From assembly GCF_003443735.1 (NCBI RefSeq), contig NZ_CP031969.1, positions 4,154,001 to 4,218,000 of the forward strand: a stretch of 64,000 nucleotides of DNA. The letters run 5' to 3'. Made by a program: the position numbers and the translations under genes. Shown here in pieces: positions 1 through 9,168 of the stretch. The stretch is from Streptomyces sp. CC0208. GTDB taxonomy: Bacteria > Actinomycetota > Actinomycetes > Streptomycetales > Streptomycetaceae. Every line of letters begins with the position of its first letter. Positions within the stretch are counted from its first letter, which is position 1. Below the pieces are notes generated by a model. That model searched no databases, was not told where the DNA came from, and saw only the letters and a list, made by a program, of their open reading frames with translations.

Positions 1-1003
1 CCCTCGTCAGCGCGACGACCTGGACGAGCTGGGCCGGGATGTCCTTGTTGGTGGGGCTGTCGACGCTGTCCGTGGCGAGGGCGTCGAACTGGATGCCCTT
101 GCCCTGGATCTTCGTCACGGCCATCTCGGCGGCGGCCTCGGCCTCGTCCGGGTACGGCTTGTAGACGCTCATGTACTGCTCGCCCGCGACGATCCGCTGC
201 ACCGCGGCCAGCTCCGCATCCTGGCCAGTGATCGGCGGGAGCTTGCTCATGCCCGCGTCCTCCATCGCCTGGATGGCGGCGCCGGCCATGGCGTCGTTGG
301 CGGAGTACACGGCCTTGATGTTGCCCTTGCCGACCGCGCTGATCGCCTCGGCCATGTTCTTCTGCGCGGTCTCCGGCTTCCAGCCGTCGACGTCGTAGCT
401 CTTGGCGATCGTCACCTTGCCGTTGAGCTCGGACATCGCGCCCGCCTTGAACTGCCCGGCGTTCGGGTCGGACGGCGAACCGTTGATCATCACGATCTTG
501 TCGGAGGTGTCGATGCCCGAGCCGAGCGACTCCAGGAGGGAGCGGCCCTGCACCTCGCCGACGAGCTCGTTGTCGAAGGAGACGTACCCGTCGATCGGGC
601 CCTCGGCGAGCCGGTCGTAGGCGATGACCGGGATGCCCGCGTCCCTGGCCTTCTCCACCATGCCGGCGATGGCGTGCGAGTCCACGGCGTCCAGCAGGAT
701 GACGTCGACCTTCTGGTCGATCATCTGCTGCATCTGCGTGGCCTGCTTCTTGGCGTTGGCCTCGCCGTTGGCGTAGACGGTCTTGCCCTGCTTGTTCGTG
801 AGCGCGGCGACCTTCTTCTGGATGATCGGGTAGTCGAACTCCTCGTAGCGGGTGTTCGTCTTCTCCGGCATCAGCACACCCACGGTGATGTCGTTGCCCT
901 TGGTCGGACTCGCCTCGCTCCCGCTCGCGGCGCCGAGCGCGCCGCAGGCGGCCAGCGAGAAGGTCATCGTGGACGCGGCCACGGCTATGGCGATACGACG
1001 CAT
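1..1003 (-). CDS. Sugar ABC transporter substrate-binding lipoprotein (partial, 3' end outside window)
   Basis: Periplasmic-binding-protein type lipoprotein that would capture a sugar outside the membrane and deliver it to an ABC permease. The reading frame runs off the left edge, so about 334 residues are visible. The N-terminus is a lipoprotein signal with lipobox SLAAC, followed by a mature start rich in G, A and S. The body matches the xylose/ribose-binding family (type I fold): a stretch near DITVGVLMPEK, then VDVILLDAVDSHAI, IPVIAYDR, and PPITGQDAELAAVQRI. The ATG at 1003 has a purine-rich stretch upstream; an in-frame GTG lies 12 bases further upstream. The ATP-binding and permease genes would be expected beyond the left edge. 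The sugar cannot be fixed from sequence; xylose is the best guess. Confidence 0.9.
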   Translation of the reverse strand, partial: MRRIAIAVAASTMTFSLAACGALGAASGSEASPTKGNDITVGVLMPEKTNTRYEEFDYPIIQKKVAALTNKQGKTVYANGEANAKKQATQMQQMIDQKVDVILLDAVDSHAIAGMVEKARDAGIPVIAYDRLAEGPIDGYVSFDNELVGEVQGRSLLESLGSGIDTSDKIVMINGSPSDPNAGQFKAGAMSELNGKVTIAKSYDVDGWKPETAQKNMAEAISAVGKGNIKAVYSANDAMAGAAIQAMEDAGMSKLPPITGQDAELAAVQRIVAGEQYMSVYKPYPDEAEAAAEMAVTKIQGKGIQFDALATDSVDSPTNKDIPAQLVQVVALTR

Positions 1004-1138
1004 GGGGCTGCTCACTTCTGGTGCTTTCCGGACGCGGGCGCGGCATTGCGGCCCATGTGACTGAAAAGCCAACGCGGGGCCGCCCACCGACGTCAAGCGG
1101 AATCACTTAACGAGTGCGCAACGCCACTCTCCGCCGAT

Positions 1139-1183
1139 GGTGTGAAGGCTTGGCGCGAACACTAGTACAACCAACTTCACACC
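1139..1183. promoter_or_regulatory. Inverted repeat between divergent genes, possible operator
   Basis: GGTGTGAAG at 1139-1147 is repeated inverted as CTTCACACC at 1175-1183. It lies in the divergent intergenic region between the sugar-binding lipoprotein and the PA14/FnIII gene. The 27-base spacer contains an AT-richer stretch with ACTAGT. A regulator site or a transcribed stem are both possible; this is inference. Confidence 0.35.
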
Positions 1184-1243
1184 TCGCGAGTCATGATCAC
1201 AGCAGCCGCACAACTGCTGTTCCTTACTCGACCAGAGGACCGA

Positions 1244-3628
1244 ATGAAGTCAGCCAGACGGACGACTGCCGGCGCCGTCGTTCTCGCCACCGCAGGCGCC
1301 CTCTTCACCATCACCGCGACTCCCGCCTCCGCGGCGACCACCTGCGCCTCCCCCGTGTTCACGCGGCAGTTCTACGCGAACACGAGTCTGTCCGGCACCC
1401 CGAAGAAGACCGACTGCGACAGCGCGATCGACCAGTCCTGGAGCGGCGCCCCCGTCACCGGCCTGCCGAAGGACAACTTCGGCGTTCGCTGGACCGTGAC
1501 CCGCGACTTCGGCTCCGGCGGCCCCTTCGCGCTGAGCGCCACCGGCCTCGACGGCATCCGCGTCCATCTCGACGGCGTCCGCAAGATCGACCTCTGGAAG
1601 AACGTCTCCACCACGGTGGCGAAGACCGCCAACGTCACCGTCCCGTCCGGCAGGCACACCCTGCGCATCGACTACGCCAACTGGACCGGCGCCGCCAAGG
1701 TCAAGGTCACGTACACGCCCCGCACTTCGGCCGACGTCGACAAGGTCAAGCCCCTCACCCCGGCCGGCACGTCCGTCACGTACGACAAGAGCACCCGCAA
1801 GGCCAAGGTCACCTGGGCGCGGAACCAGGAGATGGACCTCGCCGGGTACCAGGTCTACCGGCGGCTCAAGGGCACGTCGTTCGGCACCAAGCCGCTCACG
1901 ACGACCACCTCGACCTCGTACACGGACACCCCGCCGCCCACCGGCGCCACGTACTACTACGAGGTCCGCGCCCGCGACAGGGCCGGCAACACCTCGGGCG
2001 GCACCGCCGACCAGCCCGTCACCACCGTGGACACGACTCCGCCCGCGGCGCCGTTCCTGGAGATGGACGCGTGCCCGGACGACCAGCCCTTCGCGGCTCC
2101 GGAGCTCGTCACCACCGCAGAGAACCGGGCCGACATCGCCTGGTACGAGCTCCAGCGGCTCGACCCGGCCACGAACGCCTGGGCCACCGTGTACACCGGC
2201 GCCAAGGGCGCGGTCTGCGACACGGGGCAGCCCGCCGACGGCAGCAAGGTCACCTACCGCGGCCGGGCCCGGGACGCCGCCGGGAACTGGTCCGTGTACT
2301 CGGCGGCCACCCCGTTCACCACCTTCGACATGACGCCGCCGGCGACCGCCGCCGACGCCCGCGTCGCGTACCGCTCGGGCGTGCCGCACCTGGTGTGGTC
2401 GGCCGTCGACGGAGCCGCGCGGTACGAGGTCCTCCAGTACGACCCGAAGACCGGCGGCTGGCTCGACGCGCTGCCCGGAGCGGCCGGCACCACCACCCGG
2501 ACCGACGTCGTACCGCGCCAACTGGCCGCCGTCGCCGACTCCTACCGGTACGCGGTGCGCGCCCAGGACACCAAGGGCAACGCCTCCGCTCCGGTGGAGA
2601 CCACCCTGGACATGGCGGACCGGCCGGAGGCGATCGCCCCGTACGAGACCACCGCGACCCGCTCCGGCGAGGGCGTGTCCGTCTCCTGGGCCAGTGCCGA
2701 CCCGTGGGCCCACGACAGTGCCCCGCTGCTCACCTACCGGATCGAGCGGACCGACCCGGCGACCGGTGAGACCGTCGTCGTGGACACGTGCGGGCGGGAC
2801 AGCGCGGATCCGTCGGTGGACTGGTGGTGGGCGGGCGACGACGCTCCCTCCTACGCCGGGCGCCAGGTCCTGCGCGGCACCTGCCAGGACGTCTCCGGAG
2901 CCTCCGAGACGACGTACGAGTACCGGGTCGTCACCGTCGACCCGTACGGACACACCTCACAGCCCGGTCCGGCGGCCACCGCGACCACCCCGGACACCAA
3001 GCGTCCGGACCCGGTGCAGAACCTGACCGCCGAGCAGGTCCCGCTCGGCGTACGCCTGAGCTGGACCCCGCACGCCGACGACGACGTCTTCACGTACTAC
3101 GTGTGGCAGGGCGTCACCGACCCGGAGTCCGGCGAAACGCTCTGGAAGCGGAACTGCTGGAGGGGGGAGTCCCTTGCCGAGACCGAGATCCTCTGCCCGA
3201 CCGTCGCGGACGGCGCGACCCACGTCTATCGGGTGGCCGCCGTCGACGCCCTCTGGGACGAGGGGCCGGACTTCTTCCACACGGCCGACGTCTCCGTGAC
3301 CCTGCCCGACACCCGGCCGCCCGGCTGGACCGGCACCGAGATCGTCGAGGACAGCTACCCGGACCTGTCCGTCGGCTGCTTCGAGAGCTCCGGCCTCGGG
3401 GACTGCGCCCGGTTCACGCGCTACCGCGTGGAGCGCTGGGACCCGGCCACGGGCGCCTACGCCACCCTGAGCGAGGGCGCGACGGGTGACGCCCACTCCT
3501 TCATGGACACGACCGTCCACGAGGACCGGCTGGCCCTGTACTACTACCGCGTCGTCCTCCTGGACTCCGCGGGCGCCGAGACCGTGGCCAGGTCGGCGGC
3601 GTACGGCATCTGGGAGTACGAGTTCTGA
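1244..3628 (+). CDS. Secreted PA14-like and fibronectin type III repeat protein
   Basis: A 794-residue exported protein. Residues 1-31 form a Sec signal peptide (basic MKSARR start, hydrophobic core, TPASA cleavage region). Residues about 36-160 look like a PA14-type carbohydrate-binding fold (FYANTSLSG, WSGAPVTGLPKDNFGVRWT). The rest, from about residue 170, consists of five to six fibronectin type III repeats, with recurring YEVRARDRAGN, YRYAVRAQD and YRVVTVDPYGH strands. The ATG at 1244 was preferred over an upstream in-frame ATG because AGAGGA sits at proper distance and the signal peptide begins there. No catalytic domain is visible, so an adhesive or matrix role is inferred. Confidence 0.88.
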   Translation: MKSARRTTAGAVVLATAGALFTITATPASAATTCASPVFTRQFYANTSLSGTPKKTDCDSAIDQSWSGAPVTGLPKDNFGVRWTVTRDFGSGGPFALSATGLDGIRVHLDGVRKIDLWKNVSTTVAKTANVTVPSGRHTLRIDYANWTGAAKVKVTYTPRTSADVDKVKPLTPAGTSVTYDKSTRKAKVTWARNQEMDLAGYQVYRRLKGTSFGTKPLTTTTSTSYTDTPPPTGATYYYEVRARDRAGNTSGGTADQPVTTVDTTPPAAPFLEMDACPDDQPFAAPELVTTAENRADIAWYELQRLDPATNAWATVYTGAKGAVCDTGQPADGSKVTYRGRARDAAGNWSVYSAATPFTTFDMTPPATAADARVAYRSGVPHLVWSAVDGAARYEVLQYDPKTGGWLDALPGAAGTTTRTDVVPRQLAAVADSYRYAVRAQDTKGNASAPVETTLDMADRPEAIAPYETTATRSGEGVSVSWASADPWAHDSAPLLTYRIERTDPATGETVVVDTCGRDSADPSVDWWWAGDDAPSYAGRQVLRGTCQDVSGASETTYEYRVVTVDPYGHTSQPGPAATATTPDTKRPDPVQNLTAEQVPLGVRLSWTPHADDDVFTYYVWQGVTDPESGETLWKRNCWRGESLAETEILCPTVADGATHVYRVAAVDALWDEGPDFFHTADVSVTLPDTRPPGWTGTEIVEDSYPDLSVGCFESSGLGDCARFTRYRVERWDPATGAYATLSEGATGDAHSFMDTTVHEDRLALYYYRVVLLDSAGAETVARSAAYGIWEYEF

Positions 3629-3639
3629 CCCGGAACACA

Positions 3640-3675
3640 GGGAAGGGGCCCGGAGAGATCTCCGGGCCCCTTCCC
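3640..3675. terminator. Strong bidirectional terminator hairpin
   Basis: A perfect 15-bp stem (3640-3654 with 3661-3675, loop 3655-3660) lies between the converging PA14/FnIII gene and hspR. It lacks a U tract, as is usual for Streptomyces terminators. Confidence 0.85.
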
Positions 3676-3686
3676 CTGACTGCCGC

Positions 3687-4142
3687 CTAGTCCTTCGCCT
3701 TCTTCGGCCGCCACACCACCAGCGCGCTGGTCTGCTGGACCTCCTGGTACGGCACCAGGTCACGGCGGTACGACGCGTGCACCGCCGCCTCGCGCTGCTG
3801 GATGGCCGCCGCGGCGCCCTCGACGGCCGCCTGGAGCTCGGCCACCCGGGACTGCAGCGCCGCGACCTGGTTCTCCAGCTCGATGATGCGCTTGATGCCG
3901 GCGAGGTTGATGCCCTCGTCCTGCGACAACTGCTGGACGGTGCGCAGCAGTTCGATGTCCCGGGCCGAGTAGCGCCGGCCCCGGCCCGCGGTGCGGTCCG
4001 GGGACACCAGGCCCAGGCGGTCGTACTGACGCAGCGTCTGCGGGTGCAGGCCGGAGAGCTGGGCCGCCACCGAAATGACGTAGACCGGGGTTTCCTCGGT
4101 CAGTTCATACGGGTTCCGTCGACGACCGTCCATCTGCGTCAT
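3687..4142 (-). CDS. hspR: HspR, MerR-type heat-shock repressor
   Basis: A 151-residue autorepressor of the dnaK operon. The N-terminal MerR-type winged helix covers residues about 15-85 (VYVISVAAQLSGLHPQTLRQYDR and the wing segment GRGRRYSARDI), followed by a coiled coil from about 90 (RIIELENQVAALQSRVAEL) and a basic tail. In the S. coelicolor family, HspR binds HAIR inverted repeats with DnaK as co-repressor. The start overlaps the dnaJ stop by 4 bases (ATGA), making it the last gene of dnaK-grpE-dnaJ-hspR. A second ATG three codons downstream is the start used in some annotations. Confidence 0.97.
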   Translation of the reverse strand: MTQMDGRRRNPYELTEETPVYVISVAAQLSGLHPQTLRQYDRLGLVSPDRTAGRGRRYSARDIELLRTVQQLSQDEGINLAGIKRIIELENQVAALQSRVAELQAAVEGAAAAIQQREAAVHASYRRDLVPYQEVQQTSALVVWRPKKAKD

Positions 4143-5320
4143 GCTCCTTTCGCGGCCTGGAACAGCTCCGCCCGTGGATCCTCACCCACGGTCGCCTCGC
4201 GATACGCCTCCAGCGCGTCACGAGCCTTCCCCGACAGCTCGGTCGGGACACTCACCTCTACGGTGACCAGCAGGTCGCCCCGGGTGCCGTCCTTGCGGAC
4301 CGCGCCCTTGCCCCGCGCCCGCATGGTGCGGCCGTTGGGCGTGCCCGGGGGCAGTTTCAGGGTCACCGAGGGGCCGCCCAGCGTCGGCACCTTGACCTCG
4401 CCGCCGAGCGCCGCCTCGGAGAAGGTCACCGGGACCGTCACCGTGAGGTTGTCGCCCTTGCGGCCGAAGACGGGGTGCGTGTCGACGTGCACGGTGACGT
4501 ACAGGTCGCCCGCGGGGCCGCCGCGTTCACCGGGCGCCCCCTTTCCACGCAGCCGGATCCGCTGGCTGTCCGACACCCCGGCCGGGATGCGGACCTGCAT
4601 GGTGCGCGAGGACTTGGCCCGCCCGGAGCCCTTGCAGATCTCGCAGGGGTTCTCCGCGATCAGGCCGCGGCCCTTGCAGTCCGGGCACGGGTCCGTGAGG
4701 GAGAAGCCTCCCCCGGAGCCCCGGGCCACCTGGCCGGTGCCCACGCAGGTCGGGCACACGCGCGGGTTGCCGTTGGCGTCGCCGGTGCCCGAACAGGCCT
4801 TGCAGGGGGCCTGCGAGGACATCCTGAGCGGGACGGTCGCACCCTCGATCGCCTCGGTGAAGCTGAGGGTGACCTCGGTGTCGATGTCCTGGCCGCGCCT
4901 CGGCTGGACGCGCGTGGTTCCGGAGCTGCCCCGGTTGAACAGGCCCCCGAAGACGTCTCCGAGTCCGCCGCCGAAGCCGCCGGCGCCCTGGCCCCCGCCC
5001 TGGGCGCCGCCTCCGAAGAGGTCGCCCAGGTCGAAGTTGAAGGAGCCGCCCGCGCCGCCCGGCCCCGGGCGGAAGCCGCCGTTGCCGAACAGGGCGCGGG
5101 CCTCGTCGTACTCCTTGCGCTTCTTGGGGTCACCGAGGACGTCGTTCGCCTCGGAGATCTCCTTGAAGCGCTCCTCGGCCTTGGTGTTGCCCTTGTTGGC
5201 GTCCGGGTGGAACTCGCGGGCGAGCTTCCGGTACGCCTTCTTGATCTCGGCCTCGGTGGCGTCCTTGGGGACGCCGAGGACCTTGTAGTAGTCCTTCTCG
5301 ATGAAGTCCTTGGTGCTCAT
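4139..5320 (-). CDS. dnaJ: DnaJ co-chaperone (type I, with zinc fingers)
   Basis: A 393-residue Hsp40 that delivers clients to DnaK and stimulates its ATPase. The J domain at residues about 9-75 contains the HPD tripeptide (AREFHPDANKG). A Gly/Phe-rich linker covers about 80-135. The four CxxCxGxG-type zinc motifs (CKACSGTG, CPTCVGTG, CPDCKGRG, CEICKGSG) lie around 170-235, and the C-terminal substrate-binding domains follow. It sits 36 bases after grpE and is coupled to hspR by a 4-base overlap. The length is normal for actinobacterial DnaJ1. Confidence 0.98.
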   Translation of the reverse strand: MSTKDFIEKDYYKVLGVPKDATEAEIKKAYRKLAREFHPDANKGNTKAEERFKEISEANDVLGDPKKRKEYDEARALFGNGGFRPGPGGAGGSFNFDLGDLFGGGAQGGGQGAGGFGGGLGDVFGGLFNRGSSGTTRVQPRRGQDIDTEVTLSFTEAIEGATVPLRMSSQAPCKACSGTGDANGNPRVCPTCVGTGQVARGSGGGFSLTDPCPDCKGRGLIAENPCEICKGSGRAKSSRTMQVRIPAGVSDSQRIRLRGKGAPGERGGPAGDLYVTVHVDTHPVFGRKGDNLTVTVPVTFSEAALGGEVKVPTLGGPSVTLKLPPGTPNGRTMRARGKGAVRKDGTRGDLLVTVEVSVPTELSGKARDALEAYREATVGEDPRAELFQAAKGA

Positions 5321-5356
5321 CCTCAGCGTCCCTCCTTCCGCTCATTCCCTGCGATC

Positions 5357-5998
5357 TCAGCCCTCTTCAGGGCCGTTGTCCTTCTCCTCGCCGGCCTCGG
5401 ACTCGTCCTTGACCGTCTGCGCGCCCGGCTGCGGTTCGGCGACGGCCACCCGCGCGGGGCGGATGGTGCGCTCGCCGATGCGATACCCGGGCTGCAGAAT
5501 CGCCACGCACGTCGTCTCGGTGACATCCGGCGCGTAGCTGTGCATCAGGGCCTCGTGGATCGTCGGGTCGAAGGGCTCGCCCTCCTTGCCGAACTGCTGC
5601 AGGCCCATCTTCGCCGCGACGGTCTCCAGGGACTCCGCGACGGACTTGAACCCGCCCAGGAGTTCCCCGTGTTCCCGCGCGCGGCCGATGTCGTCGAGTG
5701 TGGGCAGGAGTTCGGTCAGGAGGTTCGCGATGGCGATCTCCTTGACCGTGATCCGGTCCCGCTCCACGCGGCGGCGGTAGTTCTGGAACTCGGCCTGGAG
5801 CCGCTGGAGGTCCGCGGTGCGCTCGTCGAGCGCCTTGCGCGACTGGTCCAGCTGGGCCGTCAGGCCGGCGATCTGCGCTGTTGCGTCCCCGGCCGGGGCC
5901 GCCCCTTCTTCGGGGGCGGCCTTCGGCTCGGCGTCGTCGGGGGTGGCGCCGGAGGGGACGTCGGGCTTCTCGTCGAAGCCCGGGGTCTCCTCCGTCAC
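5357..5998 (-). CDS. grpE: GrpE nucleotide exchange factor
   Basis: A 213-residue nucleotide-exchange factor for DnaK. An acidic, proline-rich N-terminal extension (about 1-45) precedes the long coiled coil (about 48-105, [20 protein letters not shown]) and the beta-domain that contacts DnaK ([19 protein letters not shown]). The C-terminus is acidic. It starts with GTG, overlapping the dnaK stop by 4 bases (GTGA), which indicates translational coupling in the heat-shock operon. Confidence 0.97.
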   Translation of the reverse strand: MTEETPGFDEKPDVPSGATPDDAEPKAAPEEGAAPAGDATAQIAGLTAQLDQSRKALDERTADLQRLQAEFQNYRRRVERDRITVKEIAIANLLTELLPTLDDIGRAREHGELLGGFKSVAESLETVAAKMGLQQFGKEGEPFDPTIHEALMHSYAPDVTETTCVAILQPGYRIGERTIRPARVAVAEPQPGAQTVKDESEAGEEKDNGPEEG

Positions 5999-7839
5999 GC
6001 GGCACCGTCCTTGCGCTCGTCGTCCACGATCTCGGCGTCCACGACGTCGTCGTCCGCCTTGGCCTGGGAGGCATCGGCGTCCTCGCCGCCGGCGGCCGCT
6101 CCGGCCTGGGCGTCGGCGTACATGGCCTGGCCGACCTTCTGGGAGACCGCGGCGACCTTCTCGGTCGCGGTGCGGATCTCCGCGGTGTCCTCGCCCTTGA
6201 GCGCGGCCTTCAGCTCCTCGACGGCGGACTCGACCTCGGTCTTGACCTCACCGGGGACCTTGTCCTCGTTGTCCTTGAGGAACTTCTCCGTCTGGTAGAC
6301 GAGCTGCTCGCCCTGGTTGCGGGTCTCGGCGGCCTCGCGGCGGCGGTGGTCCTCCTCCGCGTACTGCTCGGCCTCCTGGCGCATCCGGTCGACCTCGTCC
6401 TTCGGCAGCGAGGAGCCGCCGGTGACGGTCATCTTCTGCTCCTTGCCCGTGCCCAGGTCCTTCGCGGTCACGTGCATGATGCCGTTGGCGTCGATGTCGA
6501 AGGCGACCTCGATCTGCGGGACACCGCGCGGGGCCGGCGGCAGACCGGTCAGCTCGAACATCCCGAGCTTCTTGTTGTACGCCGCGATCTCGCGCTCGCC
6601 CTGGTAGACCTGGATCTGCACGGACGGCTGGTTGTCCTCGGCCGTCGTGAAGATCTCGGACCGCTTGGTCGGGATCGTGGTGTTGCGCTCGATGAGCTTG
6701 GTCATGATGCCGCCCTTGGTCTCGATGCCGAGGGACAGCGGGGTCACGTCGAGGAGCAGGACGTCCTTGACCTCACCCTTGAGGACACCGGCCTGCAGGG
6801 CGGCGCCGATGGCGACGACCTCGTCCGGGTTGACGCCCTTGTTGGCGTCCTTGCCGCCGGTGAGCTCCTTGACGAGCTCGGCCACGGCGGGCATACGGGT
6901 GGAGCCACCGACGAGGACGACGTGGTCGATCTCGTTGATGGAGACGCCGGCGTCCTTCATGACGTTGAAGAACGGGGTCTTGCAGCGCTCCAGCAGGTCC
7001 GCGGTCAGCTGCTGGAACTGAGCCCGGGTGAGCTTCTCGTCCAGGTGCAGCGGGCCCTCGGCGGAGGCCGTGATGTAGGGCAGGTTGATCGAGGTCTCCG
7101 TCGAGGAGGACAGCTCGATCTTCGCCTTCTCGGCGGCCTCGCGCAGACGCTGCAGCGCCATCTTGTCCTTGGCGAGGTCCACGCCGTGACCGGACTTGAA
7201 CTGCTGCACCAGGTAGTCGACGACGCGCTGGTCCCAGTCGTCACCACCGAGGTGGTTGTCACCGTTGGTGGCCTTCACCTCGACGACGCCGTCGCCGATC
7301 TCCAGCAGGGACACGTCGAAGGTGCCGCCACCGAGGTCGAAGACGAGGATCGTCTGGTCGTCCTTGTCGAGGCCGTACGCGAGCGCGGCCGCGGTGGGCT
7401 CGTTGACGATGCGCAGGACGTTCAGACCCGCGATCTCGCCGGCCTCCTTGGTCGCCTGACGCTCGGAGTCGTTGAAGTACGCCGGGACGGTGATGACCGC
7501 GTCGGTCACCTTCTCGCCCAGGTAGGACTCGGCGTCCCGCTTCAGCTTCTGGAGGATGAAGGCGGAGATCTGCTGCGGGTTGAAGGGCTTCCCGTCCAGC
7601 TCCATCTTCCAGTCGGTGCCCATGTGACGCTTCACCGAACGGATGGTCCGGTCCACGTTGGTGACCGCCTGGCGCTTGGCCACCTCGCCGACCAGCACTT
7701 CGCCGTTCTTCGCGAAGGCGACGACGGACGGCGTGGTCCTGGCACCCTCGGCGTTGGTGATGACGGTGGGCTCGCCGCCTTCGAGAACGCTGACGACGGA
7801 GTTAGTCGTGCCCAGGTCGATGCCGACCGCACGTGCCAT
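5995..7839 (-). CDS. dnaK: DnaK (Hsp70) chaperone
   Basis: A 614-residue Hsp70. The ATPase domain starts with [17 protein letters not shown], has the phosphate-2 motif [19 protein letters not shown] and the adenosine motif [13 protein letters not shown]. The substrate-binding domain follows ([17 protein letters not shown]), then a lid rich in charged helices and a disordered C-terminus. The ATG at 7839 was chosen because [10 protein letters not shown] is the family N-terminus; an upstream in-frame ATG would overlap the HAIR operator. First gene of the heat-shock operon, controlled by HspR from the two inverted repeats just upstream. Confidence 0.99.
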   Translation of the reverse strand: MARAVGIDLGTTNSVVSVLEGGEPTVITNAEGARTTPSVVAFAKNGEVLVGEVAKRQAVTNVDRTIRSVKRHMGTDWKMELDGKPFNPQQISAFILQKLKRDAESYLGEKVTDAVITVPAYFNDSERQATKEAGEIAGLNVLRIVNEPTAAALAYGLDKDDQTILVFDLGGGTFDVSLLEIGDGVVEVKATNGDNHLGGDDWDQRVVDYLVQQFKSGHGVDLAKDKMALQRLREAAEKAKIELSSSTETSINLPYITASAEGPLHLDEKLTRAQFQQLTADLLERCKTPFFNVMKDAGVSINEIDHVVLVGGSTRMPAVAELVKELTGGKDANKGVNPDEVVAIGAALQAGVLKGEVKDVLLLDVTPLSLGIETKGGIMTKLIERNTTIPTKRSEIFTTAEDNQPSVQIQVYQGEREIAAYNKKLGMFELTGLPPAPRGVPQIEVAFDIDANGIMHVTAKDLGTGKEQKMTVTGGSSLPKDEVDRMRQEAEQYAEEDHRRREAAETRNQGEQLVYQTEKFLKDNEDKVPGEVKTEVESAVEELKAALKGEDTAEIRTATEKVAAVSQKVGQAMYADAQAGAAAGGEDADASQAKADDDVVDAEIVDDERKDGAA

Positions 7840-7857
7840 GGTTGATTCCTCCAGCTG

Positions 7858-7880
7858 ACTTGAGTGGAACAGACTCAAGT
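7858..7880. promoter_or_regulatory. HAIR operator 1 (HspR site) upstream of dnaK
   Basis: Perfect ACTTGAGT-N7-ACTCAAGT. This is the HspR-associated inverted repeat consensus known from S. coelicolor, located 19 bases upstream of the dnaK start. Confidence 0.95.
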
Positions 7881-7911
7881 GTGCACGACAGCCCCGACTC
7901 GGTCAACAGAC

Positions 7912-7930
7912 CTGAGTCGTACGGACTCAA
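7912..7930. promoter_or_regulatory. HAIR operator 2 (slightly degenerate) upstream of dnaK
   Basis: CTGAGT-N7-ACTCAA, with a 5-bp perfect core (TGAGT/ACTCA) and the same 7-base spacer as the first site. It starts 54 bases upstream of site 1 (measured start to start) and ends just before the stop of the neighbouring gene. It is probably the second HspR site of the promoter. Confidence 0.85.
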
Positions 7931-7933
7931 CTC

Positions 7934-8953
7934 TTATCCGTTCCTTACACGCAACTGGCCTCTGACCTGCGTCGATACCGGACGAGGAGCACTGTGGCCT
8001 TTGACACGAAGGAGTGCGAGTACGACGACCAGGGCGCCCCCGGCGACCCAGAGGGCGCCGGTCGCGGCGATCCACCCGAGGTGCACCAGGACGCCGACGA
8101 GTACCCCGCCGAAGGCCGCGACACCCAGCACGACGGACGCGCCCTGCGGAGTGAGCCCGAGCCGCCGCAGCCGGTGGGCGAGATGGTCGGGGGCGGCCCG
8201 CAACAGCGGCCGTCCGGACAGTGCCCGAGCCAGGACGACGAGCACGACGTCGGCGCTCACCACAGCCGTCAGCGCGAACAACACCCCCGCGCCGGAACCG
8301 AGTTCCTGCCCCGCGCGGGTCGACACGGCCGCGGCCGCGAGCACGAACCCGGTGAACAGCGACCCGCACGCGCCGAGTCCCGCGCGCGCGGGATGCCAGT
8401 TGTGCATCAGGAACCCGGTCAGCGCGGCGGCCAGCACGCTCAGCAGCACCGCGAGCCCGTCCATCACCTCGGCCGCCGCACAGGCCCCCGCCCCGAAGGC
8501 GGTGACGACCCCCACGGTCCCGGCGAGCCCGTCGGCATGGTCCAGCGCCTTGAACCCGAGGGCGACGAAGACGATCCAGCCGACCGCGAGGAGCCCGGCG
8601 GCCACCCCCGTCTCCTCGTACGGCACGACACACGCCGCCGCCACGGCCGTACCGCCCACGAGGAACCGCGCCTTGACCCGCCGTACGTCGGCGACGAGCC
8701 CGAGGAGGGCCACGCCGGCCCCGGCGACGAGCAGCCGTCCGACATCGGGCCCGAGCGGGGTGACGCCCCGCCAGTCCCCGACGAACGCCACGCCACAGGT
8801 GGCCGCCACCATCGCCACACCTCCGGACAGCGGCATCGGCCGTCGCCATCGCCGGTCGACGATGCCGAGGCGCAGGGCGGCCACCCGCAGCACGGCGGTG
8901 AGCACGGCGGCGAGGAGCAGGGCGGAGGTGGCGGCAAGGATCCCGTAGAGCAC
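7934..8953 (-). CDS. MraY/WecA-like glycosyltransferase-4 membrane protein, catalytic residues altered
   Basis: A 339-residue polytopic membrane protein with about 10 hydrophobic segments, resembling polyprenyl-phosphate sugar-1-phosphate transferases. The PMPLSGG substrate motif is at residues 40-45. The first aspartate pair is degraded (VAD, A88-D89). The NLxDGxDGLAG motif reads KALDHADGLAG (D138 and D141 kept, Asn replaced by Lys). The FLxxNxxPA motif is retained, but the following GDxGS aspartate is replaced by Ala (GACGS, A195). It may therefore be non-catalytic or act on a different substrate. Its stop lies just upstream of the dnaK promoter; it is divergent from the Fe-S oxidoreductase. 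Confidence 0.8.
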   Translation of the reverse strand: MLYGILAATSALLLAAVLTAVLRVAALRLGIVDRRWRRPMPLSGGVAMVAATCGVAFVGDWRGVTPLGPDVGRLLVAGAGVALLGLVADVRRVKARFLVGGTAVAAACVVPYEETGVAAGLLAVGWIVFVALGFKALDHADGLAGTVGVVTAFGAGACAAAEVMDGLAVLLSVLAAALTGFLMHNWHPARAGLGACGSLFTGFVLAAAAVSTRAGQELGSGAGVLFALTAVVSADVVLVVLARALSGRPLLRAAPDHLAHRLRRLGLTPQGASVVLGVAAFGGVLVGVLVHLGWIAATGALWVAGGALVVVLALLRVKGHSAPRPVSTQVRGQLRVRNG

Positions 8954-9168
8954 GACCCTAAATTAGCGCCGTATGTACCAATTCATCACGAATAACACGA
9001 TCGGGTTTTAAGGTAACCCTCAGCGATTCAGATCACCCCGCGCCCGGCTACAGTGCGGCGGAGGATGGGGGTAGTCTCAGACGGACTGCATAAGTTACCG
9101 CTTAGTAATGACGAGATCCCTTCTCACGGACCTCTCGTAGACCCCTCGCAGGCCCGAGGAGCCCCGAA

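Noticed and set aside
5881-7845. Long plus-strand frame antisense to dnaK and grpE
   Set aside because: Composition-driven antisense frame; no start signal and no domain.
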